NCBI GenBank assembly: GCA_004154925.1 | Contig: QJNS01000383.1 | Coordinates: 1 to 49,570, forward strand | DNA from: Monosporascus cannonballus | Taxonomy: Eukaryota > Ascomycota > Sordariomycetes > Xylariales | Direction: 5' to 3' | DNA: 49,570 nt | Shown: one piece after another, positions 46,806 through 49,570 of the stretch | Numbering within the stretch: position 1 is the first letter of the stretch | Layout of the letters: each line of letters opens with the position of its first letter | The notes under the pieces: generated by a model | Told to the model about the DNA's origin: nothing | What the model saw: only the letters and a program-made list of their open reading frames with translations | Databases searched by the model: none | Position numbers and translations under genes: made by a program

Positions 46806-49452
46806 TCAATCCATCGCCCAGTCCCCCCTCAGCTCCTCGTCCCTCAGGCGGCGACACCTCCCGCCCTCCCTCTCGAGGACGTAGGCGCCCGGCCCGTCCA
46901 CCCCCTCCGTGCTATTCCCCTCCCCCGCCTTGACAAATGCGAGCGTGAACAATCCCGCGCGCGGCGCCTTGTGGAACGCGCTGCGGACCGCTCTGTCGTC
47001 CTGGGCGTTCCCGCCGCTCACCAGGACCCAGTGCCGCCCGCCGAGCTTCAGCGGGACGACGCCGCATAGCAGGCCCGGGAACAGATGCGGGTGCTCGAGC
47101 ATCTCGACGCCGAAGGCGCGGACCGTCTGGCGGGCGGCCGCGACGTACCGCTTCTGTGCTGCTGCTGCTTCTGCGGCGGCGGCGGCGGCGGCGGCGGCCG
47201 GCGGGGTTGGGTGGGGAGCAGAGGCGGAGGGCGAGGGTGCGTGGGAGGAAGAGGACGAGGGTGCGGGCGGCAGGTGGTGAGGCAGCAGGGCGGCGAGCCG
47301 GAACAGGTTCGAAGCCGAGACGGCGTTGGCCGAGGGCTGCGCGGCGTCCATGGCGTCCTTGATGCGGAGGATGACGTGCGGGGCGTCCGGGCGCGTCGAG
47401 TAGAAGGCGCCGCACCTCGCCTGGTGGACTAGTTGGTGCGGTTGGTTGTTATTGTTATTCGCCTCGGTCCCGGTCTCCGATCGTTGTTGCTGTTGTTCGC
47501 CGGCCCCCTGCCGCCGCTGCTGCTGCTGCTGCTCGTCGTAGAACAGCGCGAGCTGCCGGTCCTGCAGCCGCGCGGCCCAGCGTAGCCAGGAGGCGTCGGC
47601 CGTGGCCTCGTAGAGCTCGAGGAGGCCCTCGACGAGGAAGGCGTAGTCCTCGGCGAAGCCCTCGATGCCGGCGCGGCGGCGGTCGGAGTACGCGCGGTAC
47701 AGGGTCTGCGTGCCGTCGTCCCAGAGGTGCGCGCGCACGAACAGGGCGGCCCTCTCGGCGGCGCGGAGGTAGTGCCGCGCCCTCTCCCTGAGGCCGTCGT
47801 CGTCCGCGTGGGACAGGGCGGCGGCGGTGCGCGCGAGCGCCGCGACCGCCATGCCGTTGTAGGCGGCGACGACCTTGGCGTCGAGGTCGGGCTGGGGGCG
47901 CTCCCGGAGGCGGTGCGCGCGGAGCTTGCGCTTCGCGCTCTCGACGAGGTTGCGGACGCCGCGCTCCGGCACGCCGAACTGCTTGGCCAGGCGCGCCTCG
48001 TTCCGGACGACGCGGAGCACGTTCTGGTTGAGGAACTCGTCGTGCGGGTCGTGGGCCGGGTCCACGTTGCCGTGCTCCTGCACGTCCCAGTGCGCGGCCG
48101 CCACCCGGCTCTCCCGCTCGTTGCCGATCACCATGTCGAACTCCTTCCGCGACCAGAGGTAGTACGCCCCCTGCCGCTTGACCTTGTCCCCCCTCCGGTG
48201 GTACGAGTCCGCCGCCTCGCTCGTGATGAACCCGCCCGCCTCGAGCATGATGGGGCTGCTCGTGAGGTAGTCGGCGATCTCGAGCACCGTGCCGGCGAAC
48301 TCGCCGCCCTTCTGGCCACCCAGGAGCAGCCACGCGTCCAGATATAATCCCAGTAGCAGAGAGTTGTCCGTCACCATCTTCTCGAAGGTCGGGAGCGACC
48401 AGTCCCTGGTGACGGAGTACCTGTGAAACCCGCCCCCGATATGGTCGTGCATGCCTCCCAGCACCATGCGCCGCAGCGTGTGGAGGGCCATGGTGCTCAC
48501 GAACTCGCAGTCGTGCGACCCCACGACGTCCTGGACCTCGGACGGAAAGCGCGTGGCCCGTAGGAGGAAGGACAGCTTCGCCGTCGTCGGGAACTTGGGC
48601 CCCTGGCCGAACCCGCCGAACATGGGATCGAAGGTGCCCCCGATGCGGTTGTAGGCCTCCTCGATCTGGTCGAGGTCCACCTCGTCGGGCTCGTCGCCGC
48701 TCAGGGTTCCCTCCCCGGAATATTGGCGCAGATCGATGACGGACTGTTTGGCCTCCTGGCGCACCCTGGGTTCCTCGGCCGGCCACACGTCTTGAAGTTT
48801 CCTGAGAATGACAAGGAACTCAAGTGGTTCGTCGGCCCCGCCAATCCCGGCCTCCTGCTTCACGCCCGGGCCTACCCAGTAAGTGCCCCCAAACACCGGC
48901 TCCAGCTCTGGCGTAAGGAAGAGGTTTAAGGGCCCCCCCCCGCCGTTGTTGAGAGAGTGGTTGTAGTTCATATATATGTTGTCTATATCCGGCCTCTCCT
49001 CCCGGTCGACGACAATAGGGATGAAATTCTCGTTGAGGATGAATGCGATGGTCGGATTGGAAAATGAATCTTGTCTAGCTAGATGACAGTCTACCGTCTC
49101 TGTTAGCATTCCAGAGATGCGACATGATGTGATATGCTATGACACCAAACTTACAATGTGACGCAAGATATCCGATGGTCATGAATATGAGCTTGTTCTC
49201 CCTCCTCGCCCGCTCGACCGCCTCATCGTCGAGAAGCTGCCACGACACCAGAGTATCGATATGCGCTCGTACGAAGGGACTCGTACTGTCCCCGGCGCGG
49301 TTTCTCATAGAAGAGGCGGCCCCGGTCGACTGGGCCGGCGGCGCGGGGCCGGCGGAGAATGCCGTTGCGGCGGCGGTCTGCGAAAGAGACGATGGCGCAT
49401 TCTTGCTATGGTTCGAGGCAGCTTCGGACTTCTGCAACTGCGCTGACATCAT
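46806..49452 (-). CDS. DUF255 thioredoxin-like protein (SPATA20/YyaL family), 860 aa
   Basis: Two exons, 49452-49155 and 49090-46806, joined by a 64-bp intron; 298+2285 nt give 860 codons plus stop. N-terminal region to residue 50 is Ala/Ser-rich. Residues about 50-210 are the thioredoxin-like DUF255 domain: RAHIDTLVSWQLLDDEA, IGYLASHYCHLARQDSFSNP, VDREERPDIDNIYMNY, FLTPELEPVFGGTYW. The rest is the (alpha/alpha)6-barrel-like part typical of the family (GGFGQGPKFP, GGMHDHIGGGFHRYSV, KVVAAYNGMAVAALA). Poly-Gln (about 47517-47535) and poly-Ala (about 47168-47200) runs are insertions in the C-terminal half. Length is near that of fungal homologues. Function of the family is poorly defined; a redox or sugar-processing role has been proposed. 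Oddities: the usual CxxC reads SHYC, and the conserved GGWPLN reads GGGPLN next to a homopolymer. No signal peptide. Confidence 0.92.
49091..49154 (-). other. Intron of the DUF255 gene
   Basis: 64 bp: perfect GTAAGT donor, GCTAAC branch sequence, ACGGTAG acceptor. Splicing splits a Tyr codon (T|AC) and joins IGYLASH to YCHLARQDSF, reconstructing the thioredoxin active-site region. Unspliced reading stops at 49075. Confidence 0.92.
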
Positions 49453-49570
49453 CTTGATTGCTCGGCGTTGGGGGCATACGAGCCCGTTGAACTTGTTCGA
49501 GGACGCAAGAATATGCAGTATAGAGTATGCGGGTTCTCGAAAGGGGGGGGGGGGGGGGGTGGGGGGGGGG
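49453..49570. promoter_or_regulatory. Upstream flank of the DUF255 gene, ending in a G-run
   Basis: About 90 bp of 5' flank (with an out-of-frame upstream ATG at about 49485-49487) and then 27 bp of almost pure G (49544-49570, one T at 49560) at the very end of the window. The G-run may be a real homopolymer or a sequencing/assembly edge effect. No TATA box is visible in the short flank. Confidence 0.5.

Noticed and set aside
47727..48347. 206-codon plus-strand open frame
   Set aside because: It is antisense to the conserved DUF255 coding region and exists because of high G+C third positions; no domain.
47455..48786. 443-codon minus-strand frame rich in Arg/Gly/Ala
   Set aside because: It is the shifted frame of the DUF255 exon and has no similarity of its own.

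Overview
The window looks like nuclear DNA of a filamentous ascomycete (Pezizomycotina-type fungus) with a two-compartment genome. About 80 percent of it is extremely AT-rich, full of stop codons and built from transposable elements degraded by C-to-T / G-to-A mutation, the signature of repeat-induced point mutation (RIP). Surviving C is mostly in CpG rather than CpA. The remainder is gene-bearing DNA of ordinary base composition with short GT-AG introns (56 and 64 bp), a CTAAC branch site and clear fungal protein families.

Layout. 1-5999: AT-rich block opening with an (AAT)n tract and holding a wrecked minus-strand Ty3/gypsy element (reverse transcriptase about 3.35-3.77 kb, integrase about 2.17-2.42 kb). 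6004-7559: a broken single-copy fungal gene on the minus strand, next to the AT-rich edge. 7560-8460: unique DNA without a recognisable gene. 8461-19100: AT-rich block with another minus-strand gypsy element (gag knuckle, RT, integrase) and three copies of a 118-120 bp mobile unit. 19100-31764: a Ty1/copia element (B1) carrying a solo LTR, with a complete 6771-bp gypsy element (A) nested in its right LTR. 31765-33480 and 42409-49570: one gene island cut in two by a complete 8923-bp copia element (B2), which itself contains a 1837-bp Fot1/pogo-type DNA transposon.

Genes in that island, all on the minus strand: a protein with the N-terminal domain typical of fungal STAND/NLR-like proteins, split by B2 and also carrying a 195-bp MITE; a secreted Ser/Thr-rich protein with a carbohydrate-binding-like C-terminal domain and one frameshift; and a full-length 860-residue DUF255/thioredoxin-like protein (SPATA20/YyaL family) with one intron.

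The best-supported results are structural. Target-site duplications and LTR lengths match exactly for A (374 bp LTRs, TSD CTAGA), B2 (187 bp LTRs, TSD GCAGC) and the split B1 LTR (95+92=187 bp). This gives an insertion order, and it shows that RIP damage fades from the inside to the outside of each LTR. The most unusual item is the 119-bp family with TGTGA/TCACA ends, a perfect palindromic core in its consensus and tRNA-like boxes. No CRISPR, rRNA or convincing tRNA gene was seen. No intact mobile-element gene survives.
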